A stretch of 64,000 nt of DNA from Varibaculum massiliense (GCF_900106855.1 NZ_FNWI01000004.1:310001-374000); one strand, 5' to 3'; positions 34,989-44,496 are shown, counted from the stretch's first letter. The notes: generated by a model from the sequence alone, not told the origin. Numbers and translations are program-made.

Positions 34989-35721
34989 CATTTCCTCCCG
35001 TCTCAAGCATTTGTGGGTCACATTTTTCTGCGGTTTGCGATTGGTTGTGGACTTCTCTGACGATTTTCCCGTGTTCCAAAATGATTTGGCGCTGCCCTTG
35101 CCGAGCAACGTTGGCATCATGGGTGACGACCAGCAGGGTGGTGCCCTCCCGATGCAGCTGCGAAAAGAAGTCGATAACGATGTTTTCGTTTGCCTCGTCG
35201 AGGTTTCCGGTCGGTTCGTCGGCCAGGATGACGGAGGGGTGGTTGATGAGGGCACGAGCCACGCACACGCGCTGCTGCTCCCCTCCAGACAGTTCATGAG
35301 GGAGGTGGGTGGCGCGAGCGGACATGCCCACCCGGTCTAGTGCCTCCATTGCCTCGGCTTCATCGGGGAGGGAATGGTAGTACTGGGCCATCATCACGTT
35401 TTCTACCGCCGAGAGGTGCTTTACCAGGTGGAACTGTTGAAAGATGAGGCCAATCTTGCGGCGACGCACCGCGGCCAATTCCAGTTCACCCATTTTGTCC
35501 AGACGCTCGCCCTCCAGGTAAACCAGTCCTTCGGTGGGGGAATCCAGACAGCCCAGAATGTTCATCAAAGTTGACTTGCCCGAACCGGACGGCCCCACTA
35601 CCGAGAGCCACTCGCCGCGAGTTATGTCGAGGCTGACATTATCCAGCGCCGCCAACTCGCCGTATTTTCGAGACACCTTCTCAACTCGATAAATCAATTG
35701 TTCATCATTATTATCTGCCAT
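34981..35721 (-). CDS. ABC transporter ATP-binding protein (MacB/LolD type) of P19 locus
   Basis: A 246-residue ATPase: Walker A GPSGSGKST, signature LSGGEQQRV, Walker B ILADEPTGNLDE, H-loop VVTHD. The LolD/MacB-type class fits the two FtsX-like permeases upstream. The ATG at 35721 (MADNNDEQ) is preferred over one at 35748 that would overlap the permease and lacks a ribosome site. Equivalent to Cj1663 of the Campylobacter P19 locus by order. MacB-type systems often transmit force to periplasmic partners instead of importing. Confidence 0.9.
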   Translation of the reverse strand: MADNNDEQLIYRVEKVSRKYGELAALDNVSLDITRGEWLSVVGPSGSGKSTLMNILGCLDSPTEGLVYLEGERLDKMGELELAAVRRRKIGLIFQQFHLVKHLSAVENVMMAQYYHSLPDEAEAMEALDRVGMSARATHLPHELSGGEQQRVCVARALINHPSVILADEPTGNLDEANENIVIDFFSQLHREGTTLLVVTHDANVARQGQRQIILEHGKIVREVHNQSQTAEKCDPQMLETGGNDA

Positions 35722-35728
35722 AGCATTC

Positions 35729-36892
35729 TCACTCTCCACCAAGAACATTTATAGGATTAATCCGGGCAATACGTTTAGCCGGCCACAGAGAACCGATAAC
35801 CGCTACCGCTACCGAAAAAACAATCGTGAGGACTAAAATTATCCAGTTAATTTCTACTCGTGCCAGGAAAACTTTTTGCAATATGTAATCGGCCAGACCG
35901 ATTCCCAGCAAGACCCCTAAGAAGCCTCCGAACAGCCCTAACATTATCGATTCCCCGATAAGTTCCGTGAATACGTCCTTGCTCAAAGCCCCCAATGCCT
36001 TTTTCAGCCCAATCTCGCGAGCGCGTTCCGAGACAATCGAACTCAGTGTCGCGGATACCGCAATCAGCATTAGCGCGGAAATAATAATACTGACCAACCA
36101 AATTAGGTTGCTTAGAGTATGGGCAATGCGGGTTTCATTTTGGGTAGTTCGACGCACCACTTCAGCGTCAACCCCGTTGACCTTTTTTCCGATGGTTTTC
36201 GCTAAAGCGCTCAATTGGGAAGTATCGCCTTTCAGTGAATATTCCACCAAACTGTAGCCATCGGCAACCCCACCCATAGCGGTGTAACTGTCCGGGCTTA
36301 ACACCGCCAGGTCGTCCTCGGGGCCGCCGGTGCGCAGCAGCCCGGAGATTTCCAGCTGTTTGCCAGCCCGGTTGTCATGCCCCGAATCGTCCCCCCCGGT
36401 GTTTTCCCGCAGCTGCGCCACCTTGAGGCCAATCAGGTCACCGACGTGCAGACGGAATTTTTCTGCGAGGTTCACCCCTAACAGGATCTGTTCGCTGCCC
36501 TGCGGCACTTTCCCGTCGATTGACCAGTAGGGTCGGACTGACCGGGCGTCGGCAAATTTCGTCACCATGAGGGGGACGGGCTGCTGACCGTAGAGCAGGT
36601 TACCGTAACTGTAGCCGGCCCGCCCCATCAGACTCTCGCCGCACTGCCGGTCGATGGCAGACACCGTTTCCCGAGTAATTACATTGGAACCTTGCGGCAA
36701 CACCACCAGGTTTGCCCCAAACGAACGCAGTTCCTTAGCGATGTAATCGGGAACTGTCACCGCCACCAGCCCCAACCCGGACAGGATGGAGGCACCCATT
36801 GCGATTGCCAGGGAAGCAATCATAACCCGGGAGAAACGGTGCGCAAAGGCTTTCCAAATGATGCGCACGAACATGCGTTTGTGTGAGTTCAT
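35729..36892 (-). CDS. FtsX-like ABC permease 2 of P19 locus
   Basis: A 387-residue permease. One N-terminal helix (about 18-45) is followed by a large extracytoplasmic MacB-like core domain (about 50-260) and three C-terminal helices of the FtsX domain (about 265-380), including REIGLKKALGA (about 290). It starts 6 bp after the preceding permease gene. It is paralogous to that permease, both opening with FGANLVVLPQG / YGANIQVLPQG-like blocks, so the two probably form a heterodimer. Confidence 0.88.
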   Translation of the reverse strand: MNSHKRMFVRIIWKAFAHRFSRVMIASLAIAMGASILSGLGLVAVTVPDYIAKELRSFGANLVVLPQGSNVITRETVSAIDRQCGESLMGRAGYSYGNLLYGQQPVPLMVTKFADARSVRPYWSIDGKVPQGSEQILLGVNLAEKFRLHVGDLIGLKVAQLRENTGGDDSGHDNRAGKQLEISGLLRTGGPEDDLAVLSPDSYTAMGGVADGYSLVEYSLKGDTSQLSALAKTIGKKVNGVDAEVVRRTTQNETRIAHTLSNLIWLVSIIISALMLIAVSATLSSIVSERAREIGLKKALGALSKDVFTELIGESIMLGLFGGFLGVLLGIGLADYILQKVFLARVEINWIILVLTIVFSVAVAVIGSLWPAKRIARINPINVLGGE

Positions 36893-36898
36893 TCCCGC

Positions 36899-38200
36899 CT
36901 ACTTTCTGTGCAGAACCCGCGCAGGTTGCAAAGTCACCAGCGCCCGGATGGAAGGTAAACAGCCCAGCAAAACCGTCAGCCCCACGATGACCGCCATCAA
37001 GGGGAAAACCACTGGGCGGATATTGATACTGACCCCAAATACCAGGTGTCCGACCAGTTGGGCCAGACCGATGCCGCCCACACATCCGAACGCGGCCCCG
37101 ACCAGGCTCACGATGAAGGTTTCCGTCAAAATCATCAGCACCACAAACAGATTACGCGCCCCCAAAGCTTTCATCAGCCCGATTTCGGCGGAACGTTCCA
37201 TCACCGAGGCAGTCACCAGGTTAGCAATACCCAGAGCGGAACCCGCCATGGCCAAAATCGCCACCAAAGTCATAATGAGCTGGGTTTTTTCCAGGATCGC
37301 ACCCTCACTGTCGGCGATTTGGTGGACGGGGGTGGCTACGGCGTTAGTCATGACTTCCTCAATCTGATAGGCGATTGAGGACGTGTAAGCGGTGCAGTAC
37401 CAGGTTTCCCAGTCCTCCAGAGATAGTGAGCTGGGATCGCGGGCAGCGCGGCGGGACAAGTCATTTTCCGGCGTGGTGATAGCACGCACCTCTACCCGGT
37501 CGACCTGGCCCGGACGACCCGAGAGGCTCTGAGCTACGCTCAAATCCGCAAACAGTTGCCGGTCTTCATTGGAACCGGAAGTAAAGATACCGCTGATAGT
37601 CAAAGTTGGACTGGGTGCGGAGCCAGCTAATCCGGGCGGGGGTTTCAAGGTCAGAGAGTCCCCCAGATGCCAGCCGTTTTGCTGAGCCAGTTTCGTTCCG
37701 ACCATGACTTCATCGGCAGCCTTTGGCCAGTTGCCTTGGACTTCCCACCAGTCGCGCATATCCGCCATGCCGGTATCGACTTTTTCCCCAGTGGGGATGG
37801 CTAGCTTCTTGCGAAACCAGGTCCCGACTACGTCAATGTCTTGGCCTGAGGAAGCAGCCTTGGTTCCCAGGAACGGAGCGAAGTTTTCGATGTTGTAAGC
37901 CCAAAATATGGTTTTCAGTTTTGCCAGCTCGGATTCCTGCAACGCTCCGGACTGGGAATTCGCCGAGCTACCCGTATCCTCGAAATCATAGAGTTGGGAA
38001 ACTACGGATTTTCCTTGCGGTAGCACTTGGATATTGGCACCGTAAGAGCCAAGTTCCTGCTTGATTTTATCCCCGACATCCAGCATGACCGCCAGCATGG
38101 AAGTTGTGAGACCTGCCCCTAATAAAATCGTTAGCGCAATCATGAGGCGTTTACCGACCTGCCGACGTAACGCCTTGAAAATCATCCTGAAAAAGAACAT
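36899..38200 (-). CDS. FtsX-like ABC permease 1 of P19 locus
   Basis: A 433-residue permease with the same topology as its neighbour: one N-terminal helix, an extracytoplasmic core (about 45-300) containing YGANIQVLPQGKSV, and three C-terminal FtsX helices with RSAEIGLMKALGARN (about 345). It follows the DUF2318 gene by 21 bp. Order and type correspond to Cj1661/Cj1662 of the Campylobacter P19 iron locus. Confidence 0.88.
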   Translation of the reverse strand: MFFFRMIFKALRRQVGKRLMIALTILLGAGLTTSMLAVMLDVGDKIKQELGSYGANIQVLPQGKSVVSQLYDFEDTGSSANSQSGALQESELAKLKTIFWAYNIENFAPFLGTKAASSGQDIDVVGTWFRKKLAIPTGEKVDTGMADMRDWWEVQGNWPKAADEVMVGTKLAQQNGWHLGDSLTLKPPPGLAGSAPSPTLTISGIFTSGSNEDRQLFADLSVAQSLSGRPGQVDRVEVRAITTPENDLSRRAARDPSSLSLEDWETWYCTAYTSSIAYQIEEVMTNAVATPVHQIADSEGAILEKTQLIMTLVAILAMAGSALGIANLVTASVMERSAEIGLMKALGARNLFVVLMILTETFIVSLVGAAFGCVGGIGLAQLVGHLVFGVSINIRPVVFPLMAVIVGLTVLLGCLPSIRALVTLQPARVLHRK

Positions 38201-38221
38201 GGAAACTTATACCTTAGAGCC

Positions 38222-39496
38222 TTAGATTATTTTGGTTTTAAAGATTTTGGCGTGCCCACTCAGCTCGTCAGCAAAAAACCGTAATTCTTTCGGGCCCACT
38301 TCATACTTAATCGGAATAGGGTTACAGCCACCGGGAAAGCCAATAGTTTGAATATTCATCATGACCCCGCAGCGCCGGCAAATGACTTTCCCGCCGTCTT
38401 CGTAATAACCGGATTCGCCGCAGATTTCGCAGGCATCCAGACCGCAACCGTAGGCTACGGCGTTCTTTTGAATGACGATGAAACGAACTTGCGTCCCGTC
38501 CTTGGTCACATAGGCGAAACGATGCAGGTGTCCATCAGACACCAGCTCCCGACTGACGGAAACCACATTTCCTTTCACCGTGGAAGGCTCTATCGGGGAT
38601 AACTCCGGAACAGTCTCCGCCACGCGCCTGCCAACGGTCAAGGCAGAAACGAAAACAACCGTGCCACCCAAGGCCAGCTCTAAAAAGTGTCGGCGAGTAA
38701 TCCGATCCGCTTTCGCTATACGCGCTTCGGCACCAGAAACATTGACGGATTTGGAACCGAACCAAATGGCGATGATGCCAGGAATGGCGGTCAGCACCAC
38801 CAGGGCCAGCAGTATGACGGTGTTGGCATTTTGAATCCACAACACGAGTTCAAAGATGGTCCGTGAGCGTGGCAGGAAACCACGTATGGCGAGTTGTTGA
38901 TACAACAGAATGGAACGCGGACCGATAACTACCAAAAATACCGCGGTAGTGATTGCCAAACGCACCATGGCGGGAACCAGCCTGGTGGCGCGCACGTAGG
39001 CCCAGCCGGCGATGACCACCAGCAGCGACCCGAAGGCGAATCCAGAAAAGCGCGCCAGCGATTCTGTTTCTAACGGAGAGGACCCCATCAGCACAATTTC
39101 GTCGGTAGAAAATGCGTATTCAAAGCCGAAATTGATGATGATACTGACGGCAGTCAACAGCGAGGCCACCAGCAGCGCCCTATGTTTAGCGCTCTGTTTA
39201 ATGTCATAGAGGTCGGCGGCACCAAACCACCAAGACATTCCCAGGAAGCCCAGCGAGCAAATCAGCATGACTGGAACCAGATAGAAGTTCATGGTCGGAA
39301 CATCTATCAGATTCGTGTTCAGCCGAAGCCATGCCAGTGTCGCCGCCGCTAGGGCTGCCACCACCAACACCACGGTGGTAATCCGAGCCACGACTCGGCG
39401 TTCCATCGGGGTGTGCGGTCGCGTTGCCAGCAAGATTGCCAGCGGCACGAATAACGGCAGCCCGTAGCGGAGGGCGACAACAAATAACTTGAGCAA
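38222..39496 (-). CDS. DUF2318 membrane protein with Fe-S-like cysteines
   Basis: A 424-residue membrane protein with about eight helices (1-290) and a C-terminal soluble DUF2318 domain. Cysteines at C351, C356, C359, C373, C376 and C391 (CGLDACEIC, CRRC, GGC) can bind iron-sulfur or another redox metal site. DUF2318 proteins are regular partners of FTR1 and P19. The arrangement suggests electrons pass through the membrane protein to iron or to the FMN lipoprotein. TTG start, 10 bp after P19. Confidence 0.85.
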   Translation of the reverse strand: MLKLFVVALRYGLPLFVPLAILLATRPHTPMERRVVARITTVVLVVAALAAATLAWLRLNTNLIDVPTMNFYLVPVMLICSLGFLGMSWWFGAADLYDIKQSAKHRALLVASLLTAVSIIINFGFEYAFSTDEIVLMGSSPLETESLARFSGFAFGSLLVVIAGWAYVRATRLVPAMVRLAITTAVFLVVIGPRSILLYQQLAIRGFLPRSRTIFELVLWIQNANTVILLALVVLTAIPGIIAIWFGSKSVNVSGAEARIAKADRITRRHFLELALGGTVVFVSALTVGRRVAETVPELSPIEPSTVKGNVVSVSRELVSDGHLHRFAYVTKDGTQVRFIVIQKNAVAYGCGLDACEICGESGYYEDGGKVICRRCGVMMNIQTIGFPGGCNPIPIKYEVGPKELRFFADELSGHAKIFKTKII

Positions 39497-39506
39497 TGAA
39501 ACCTAC

Positions 39507-40151
39507 TTAGAGAACCTGCCCGTCCCACTGCCAGTTCTTGAACTCAAACTTCAGCGGTTCTTTCCAGAAACGGCCCTTGACCCCGGAGGAATCCTTACCC
39601 GTGTGCAGCATGAACTTGTCTTCCGGAGAGGGGATGGTGATGGTCACATCGTACAGGCCGGGCTTGAGCTTGATGTTGTTACCGTAGTGAGGACCGTCAG
39701 AGGCAATCATCGGCATCATGGTGCCCAGGTCAGTTTCCTCACCGGTCTTTTGATCCTTAACTGTAACCTTCATATCGTCCAGGTAAGGCATGAAAGTATC
39801 CGCCGGGTACCCGAATTCTTCTGCCTTCTTGTTGGTAGAAGCATCAATCTCGAAGTGCATATCGGACTCGGAAGCCGGAGGCATCTTCATCGAGCCGTGC
39901 TCCATATCGACAGCCTGGAAATAAACAACGTTTACATTCAGCGGCCCGTTGGTTTGTTCGCCAGAATCCCCAACCGGAATTTCCTTGATACCTACAACAT
40001 TGGGATCGCTGGGCTTTTCCGGCTGCTTCTGCTCGGTCGCCGATTTGGATTCCTGCGGCTTAGCCTGACCGCCCGACGAAGTTCCGCCACAGCCGCTGAG
40101 GCTCATGCCCAACGCCAGGACGGCTGCCAAAGCCAGTAGCTTCTTTTTCAT
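39507..40151 (-). CDS. P19-family iron-binding lipoprotein
   Basis: A 214-residue lipoprotein (lipobox MSLSGC, C21) of the P19/Tpd family that binds iron and often copper outside the membrane. A disordered linker (about 25-50) precedes the immunoglobulin-like domain. Metal-ligand candidates are in MEHGSMKMPP (about 84), DMHFEID (about 98) and DGPHYGNN (about 153). Its ATG shares one base with the FTR1 stop, showing tight coupling to the permease it feeds. Confidence 0.9.
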   Translation of the reverse strand: MKKKLLALAAVLALGMSLSGCGGTSSGGQAKPQESKSATEQKQPEKPSDPNVVGIKEIPVGDSGEQTNGPLNVNVVYFQAVDMEHGSMKMPPASESDMHFEIDASTNKKAEEFGYPADTFMPYLDDMKVTVKDQKTGEETDLGTMMPMIASDGPHYGNNIKLKPGLYDVTITIPSPEDKFMLHTGKDSSGVKGRFWKEPLKFEFKNWQWDGQVL

Positions 40152-41860
40152 TATTCTTCCTTTCCGCTGTTCGCTTCGACAGCGTCTTTTTTATCTTCCC
40201 TCGAAGAGTTTTCTTCGAAAGCTTTATCATTACTTTCCGAGATAGGGGTGTCGGAACGAATCTCGGAGCCGCCCGCCTCGGGCTGGTCAGCTTTTGCCTT
40301 GCGGAGTTGTAACAGAGCCAAGACTCCCAATACCGCGGCGGTAATAATTTGGGCACCGAGGGTTTCCGCAGTGGGATAGATTCCCAGGAACACCACGGTA
40401 GGAACGCCAGACACCATATGTGCCCCGACCAAAGCAGCCTCTTGCAGCTCTTTAATCGCCCCGCCCACGATGGCTATCGCCAGTAACGCCAGCAATATCG
40501 AAGTCCACTTAAAGAAAGGCTTGAGCGGCAGGCGTACCCCGAACTGCCAGACCAGCACGAATAGAATCGCGAGGATGACTACCGCCGTTACGCCACCCGC
40601 AACGATAAACCAATAATCGCTGTGTGTTTTCGCCCCGGAGACAATCGGGTAAAAGAACAGGATAGTTTCAGCACCCTCCCGAGCCACGGTGAGGAAGGAC
40701 ACAAATGCCAGAGCAAAAACGCCTCCCGAAGCGGTTTTTTCGCCCGCGGTGGCCTTAATATATTCCTCCCAGCGTTTGCCACCGGACTTGCTCAGTATCC
40801 AGTTAGACACATAAATCAGCATCAGGGCGGCTGCTAGGCCGGTAATCCCCTCCAGCAGTTCCTGACCCATTCCGCTCTGCACGCTGGCGCTGAGCTGCCC
40901 AAACAGAATAGCCAGACTGATGGAAATGACCACGGCGATAACCACGCCAGCTAAGATTCCCCGCAGCTGGTCGCGCCGCCCCGCTTTCAACGCGTAGGTG
41001 ACCAACGCCGCCACGACCAGCAGCGCCTCCGCGCCTTCACGTAGCAGAATCAGAAAAGCGGAAAAGAAACCGGCAATCCCCAGCGGTCCCGTGTCCTGCG
41101 TTTTCGAGTCTAAAAATTTCGCATCCTCAGCCAGCTTCGCAATCAGGTCCTTGCCAAGTTTTTCCTGTTGAGCCTGGTCACGACCGTCTTTGTAGCCCTG
41201 TCGCAAGTCACTGAACATGCCCTCAATCTCAGTCACACGATTGAAACCTTTGTGCACAATGGTGTTGTTTTCAAACCCGTCAGCTTCGTAATGCCCCAGG
41301 TACGCTTCGGTAGCCAAGGTGAATGCCCGGTCGGCTTGTCCCTTGACGTAGGCGCTTTGGGCATCGGTGATAACTTGCGCAATCGTGTCGGCAACCCTGC
41401 TCCACTGATCCGCCACCTTAGGGGCTTTGACCAGCTTAGTTACCGTTTCTGTGAGCAGGTCTGCGACTTTGTCGCTGTCTTCTCGCAGTGCCTCCGGGCT
41501 CGCACCGTCACGGCTGAGATTGCGTAAGTTCAATAGTTCGGCGACAAACTTATCGTTTACGTCACGCCCCAAAGCATGTTTGACCTGGTCCTCCAGGCCG
41601 CTCGTCTGGTAGTTCTCATAGTAGGCTTGACGAATCAGAGTCTGGACCGCGCTCGGATCGCCAGCTTCGGGAACCGCGGCGAGCTTTTCCTGCATTACCG
41701 ACACGACCTCAGACCATTCACCCAGATCGGAATCTTGGGCTGCGGCCGCGCTAGACCAGACCACCCCTCCGAAGGCTAGCGCCACCACCAAAGCGGAAAA
41801 ACCTACGATAAACCGCAGTCCTCGTGCCCACAGAGAAGGCTGGTTTCTGGTTGCGTTCAC
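40151..41860 (-). CDS. FTR1-family high-affinity iron permease
   Basis: A 569-residue iron permease. A signal sequence/first helix (about 17-40) is followed by an extracytoplasmic helical domain (about 45-255) and a seven-helix FTR1 core. The two iron-binding REGAE motifs are at 274-278 and 394-398. The C-terminal tail is hydrophilic and charged. GTG start. It is first in the operon, with a DtxR/IdeR-like box at 41919-41937 upstream. Large size and fused N-terminal domain match Campylobacter Cj1658-like FTR1 rather than EfeU. Confidence 0.93.
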   Translation of the reverse strand: MNATRNQPSLWARGLRFIVGFSALVVALAFGGVVWSSAAAAQDSDLGEWSEVVSVMQEKLAAVPEAGDPSAVQTLIRQAYYENYQTSGLEDQVKHALGRDVNDKFVAELLNLRNLSRDGASPEALREDSDKVADLLTETVTKLVKAPKVADQWSRVADTIAQVITDAQSAYVKGQADRAFTLATEAYLGHYEADGFENNTIVHKGFNRVTEIEGMFSDLRQGYKDGRDQAQQEKLGKDLIAKLAEDAKFLDSKTQDTGPLGIAGFFSAFLILLREGAEALLVVAALVTYALKAGRRDQLRGILAGVVIAVVISISLAILFGQLSASVQSGMGQELLEGITGLAAALMLIYVSNWILSKSGGKRWEEYIKATAGEKTASGGVFALAFVSFLTVAREGAETILFFYPIVSGAKTHSDYWFIVAGGVTAVVILAILFVLVWQFGVRLPLKPFFKWTSILLALLAIAIVGGAIKELQEAALVGAHMVSGVPTVVFLGIYPTAETLGAQIITAAVLGVLALLQLRKAKADQPEAGGSEIRSDTPISESNDKAFEENSSREDKKDAVEANSGKEE

Positions 41861-41918
41861 GATTCTCTCAACTTCTTTCTAAATCAAATACATAACAAGG
41901 CTACAAATAAACAATTAA

Positions 41919-41937
41919 CAAGGCAAGCCTTACCTTA
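41919..41937 (-). promoter_or_regulatory. DtxR/IdeR-like iron box before FTR1 operon
   Basis: The 19-mer CAAGGCAAGCCTTACCTTA closely follows the palindromic DtxR/IdeR consensus TTAGGTTAGCCTAACCTAA. It lies 59 bp before the FTR1 start, in a promoter position, so iron-bound DtxR/IdeR would repress the operon. The regulator gene is not in this window. Confidence 0.75.
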
Positions 41938-41985
41938 TAGCAAATCTAGCTATTAAAGGCTGATTCTGAACAAAATCCCCTCGCC

Positions 41986-42690
41986 CTACCACAGCTCCTC
42001 CAAGTGGCCGTCTAGCATATTGAACCTACGGTTGCAGTATTCATAAGCGGCCGCGTCGTGCGTGACCATCACGACCGCGCTACTGCCTTGTGCGAGCTCG
42101 TGAAATAGCCGTAGCACCGCCGCCGTGCTGTCGTCGTCCAAGTCGCCGGTCGGTTCATCCGCCAACAAAACTTCCGGTTGGGCCATGAGTGCTCGGGCGA
42201 TGGCAACCCGACGCATCTCTCCCCCGGAAAGTTCTGCGGGCCAGGCGTGGGATAGATCCGCAATGTCGAGCTTTTCCAGCAAATCCAACGCGCGATTGAC
42301 AGGCAAAGACCCCACCCCCACCGGCGACGATTTCCCCGACGACCGCCCTTTTGACCGCAAAGTAGCAGGCAACACCACGTTATCCAAGACGTTGAGAGAG
42401 CTGACCAGGGTTTGCTGCTGCGTAATCATTCCCAGACGAAACCGGCGCAGCTGGGACAGTTCCCGATCCGAGAGATCAGACAGATCCTCTCCTGCCACCA
42501 GAACCGTTCCTGAGCTGGGACGCAGCAAACCCATCATGAGGTTCAGCAGGGTCGTTTTTCCGTTACCCGATTTGCCTGAAACACCCACAAATTGGCCGGC
42601 GTCAACACTCAAGCTCACACTGTCTACCGCGTTGAACTCGCGTCCCCGCCGCGAAAACTTCTTGGTCACTTCGCACAGTTCCAACAACAT
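41986..42690 (-). CDS. ABC ATP-binding protein of DUF4418 operon
   Basis: A 234-residue LolD/MacB-type ATPase: Walker A GKSGNGKTT, signature ELSGGEMRRV, Walker B LLADEPTGDLDD, H-loop MVTHD. It starts immediately after the permease stop. It is distinct in sequence from the island's other ATPase (34981), so this is a second complete transporter and not a redundant subunit. Substrate unknown; iron regulation suggests a metal-related role. Confidence 0.9.
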   Translation of the reverse strand: MLLELCEVTKKFSRRGREFNAVDSVSLSVDAGQFVGVSGKSGNGKTTLLNLMMGLLRPSSGTVLVAGEDLSDLSDRELSQLRRFRLGMITQQQTLVSSLNVLDNVVLPATLRSKGRSSGKSSPVGVGSLPVNRALDLLEKLDIADLSHAWPAELSGGEMRRVAIARALMAQPEVLLADEPTGDLDDDSTAAVLRLFHELAQGSSAVVMVTHDAAAYEYCNRRFNMLDGHLEELW

Positions 42691-43911
42691 CTATTGCCCC
42701 TCCCGCACGACCTGGTAAGTTTCTTTTCGCAGCAGGCGAATCGCCGAGATAGCACTGGACAGGACGGCGCTGAGGCACACCGTCACCAAGATGAGAACGC
42801 CCAGAGAACACTGGCTCCACAGATCGCTTTGCAGATAGGGCTGCTTCAAAGCCCTTTGAATGGCATCGCCAAAGGGTCGCAGCAGCGCCGCGCTGAGTCC
42901 CAGCCCCAGCACGCCACCCGTCAGGCTGACCAGCAGATTCTCTTTCAGCAACATTGCGGTCAGCATCCGCTTGGTGGCACCCATTATCCGCAACGAGCCC
43001 AACTCTTTGCTCCGAGACATGACGCTGACCCAGTTGACCGTCACCATCACCGCCAACGCTACTGCCCAAAAGACAGCCAGAAAGACCTGCAGGGCGCCCA
43101 CAATGTGACCCACACCCTCCTTGAGCCGGGAACTAATCCCGTTCGCAGACACAAAGCCCAAGCCCTTCAGCTGGGGAGATTTAGAAATATGCTGCGCCAC
43201 TTCCTCCGGGGCGTAACCGGGCTTGACTTTTACCATCACTGCGGAAACCCGGTGTCCAATCTCATCTGCGGACAAGACCGGATGCCCCACCTTTTCAGCT
43301 TGGCGCGCCAGGATTTTCGTGGTCGCCAGATTGGCAAACACAGACGAATCCAGGTTCGTGCCCGTCGGCGCCAGCCGCGCGCTTACCGGGAATTCATAGT
43401 TAAACAGGCGAATCTTGCCCTGGGCATTAATCTGAACTTTGGAGCCCGCGACCAGCTCACCGTCCTGCAGACCACGTGAATAAGTGGCTTGAATCCAGGG
43501 TTTGATAACAAAGTCGGTGTCCGGATCAATGCCGATAATCTGCAGCCGCACCTCGCAGCAACTCGCCATTAGGGAAGCAATATAGGTTTGCGTGGTGACC
43601 TGTTCCACCCCGGCAACATTGGCGACCGAATCCGAAACGTCATCTGGCAGCAAAAACCCGCTCGGTTTTCCCCCGCAGAGGTAAATATCCTTTGCGGATT
43701 GCTCAAACTGGGAAGGCACAATCATTATGTCCGCCCCCAAGCGTTCCTTGACCGATGACAAACCTTGGCTGAGGTTCAGCGAAACCATCCCTGCACCGAA
43801 CGTTATCGCGCTGAGCAGGACTGCCACCAGGAACAGTCCTAAACTGCGGTAACGGTAATATTTGAGATTACGAAAAGGGAGTTTACCCCAGGTTATCTGG
43901 CTGCTTTGCAT
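42691..43911 (-). CDS. FtsX-like ABC permease of DUF4418 operon
   Basis: A 406-residue permease with an N-terminal helix (about 23-45), a large extracytoplasmic domain (about 50-285) and three FtsX helices (about 290-395) containing KELGSLRIMGATKRML. The extracytoplasmic domain has a CCEVRL pair (about residue 117) and an earlier Cys (about 77), possible metal or disulfide sites. A single permease gene implies a homodimer. It starts 6 bp after the DUF4418 gene. Confidence 0.88.
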   Translation of the reverse strand: MQSSQITWGKLPFRNLKYYRYRSLGLFLVAVLLSAITFGAGMVSLNLSQGLSSVKERLGADIMIVPSQFEQSAKDIYLCGGKPSGFLLPDDVSDSVANVAGVEQVTTQTYIASLMASCCEVRLQIIGIDPDTDFVIKPWIQATYSRGLQDGELVAGSKVQINAQGKIRLFNYEFPVSARLAPTGTNLDSSVFANLATTKILARQAEKVGHPVLSADEIGHRVSAVMVKVKPGYAPEEVAQHISKSPQLKGLGFVSANGISSRLKEGVGHIVGALQVFLAVFWAVALAVMVTVNWVSVMSRSKELGSLRIMGATKRMLTAMLLKENLLVSLTGGVLGLGLSAALLRPFGDAIQRALKQPYLQSDLWSQCSLGVLILVTVCLSAVLSSAISAIRLLRKETYQVVREGQ

Positions 43912-43917
43912 TGCAGT

Positions 43918-44436
43918 TTATGCCGCAGCTTTCTGAAGCTCCGGGCGGTTCCTTTGATCCAGGAATATCGCCGCACCGACTGCCAGGATCCCTATACAGC
44001 TCAGCGCCAACAGCGTGGGCATCGCGTAAACATTGCAAGACATTTCCTCGTTTTTGCACGTTCCAATAAGCACGGTGACAATCGAAATTTCCAGCACATA
44101 GATGAGCGCCGCACTCAGGTTCAAACCGGTGCGAATCTGGGAGTTCATAAACAATGCCAGCAGCCCAATGACCAGCAGGAGGATTCCAATCCCCAAGCTG
44201 GCTTGAGCGGACCAGTAGCACGCCATATGTTGATGAGCCTCACCCATCGCTTTGCCAGCCTGCCCCATGTGGTTCATATGGTCCATACCACCGGAGCCTT
44301 TCATCCCGGACATATGTTCCTTGCCGGAGCTGTGTTTGGCAGCGAACTCGCAAACCGGCGCAAAAGTCCGCGGCGCGATGGCAATGAGCAGGCCCAACAC
44401 TACGGTAGGCAGCGAACCAATGATTCTATCCTTCAT
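43918..44436 (-). CDS. DUF4418 membrane protein with Met/His-rich loop
   Basis: A 172-residue membrane protein with four hydrophobic helices (about 7-28, 77-98, 103-126, 134-158). The first extracytoplasmic loop (about 36-72) is packed with Met and His (KEHMSGMKGSGGMDHMNHMG), a likely soft-metal site. DUF4418 proteins occur with FtsX/LolD ABC genes in iron loci. GGAGG lies 7 bases before the ATG. An iron box at 44497-44515 precedes it. Confidence 0.82.
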   Translation of the reverse strand: MKDRIIGSLPTVVLGLLIAIAPRTFAPVCEFAAKHSSGKEHMSGMKGSGGMDHMNHMGQAGKAMGEAHQHMACYWSAQASLGIGILLLVIGLLALFMNSQIRTGLNLSAALIYVLEISIVTVLIGTCKNEEMSCNVYAMPTLLALSCIGILAVGAAIFLDQRNRPELQKAAA

Positions 44437-44496
44437 GCGATTTCCTCCTTAAGATTTAACGACAACGCCAATCATCACACAGCTCAAAATAATTAG

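Noticed and set aside
34989-35297. 102-residue N-terminal extension of the FMN-binding lipoprotein frame
   Set aside because: It is an alternative reading of the ATPase gene. The lipoprotein signal peptide and GGGAGG ribosome site place the start at 34988.
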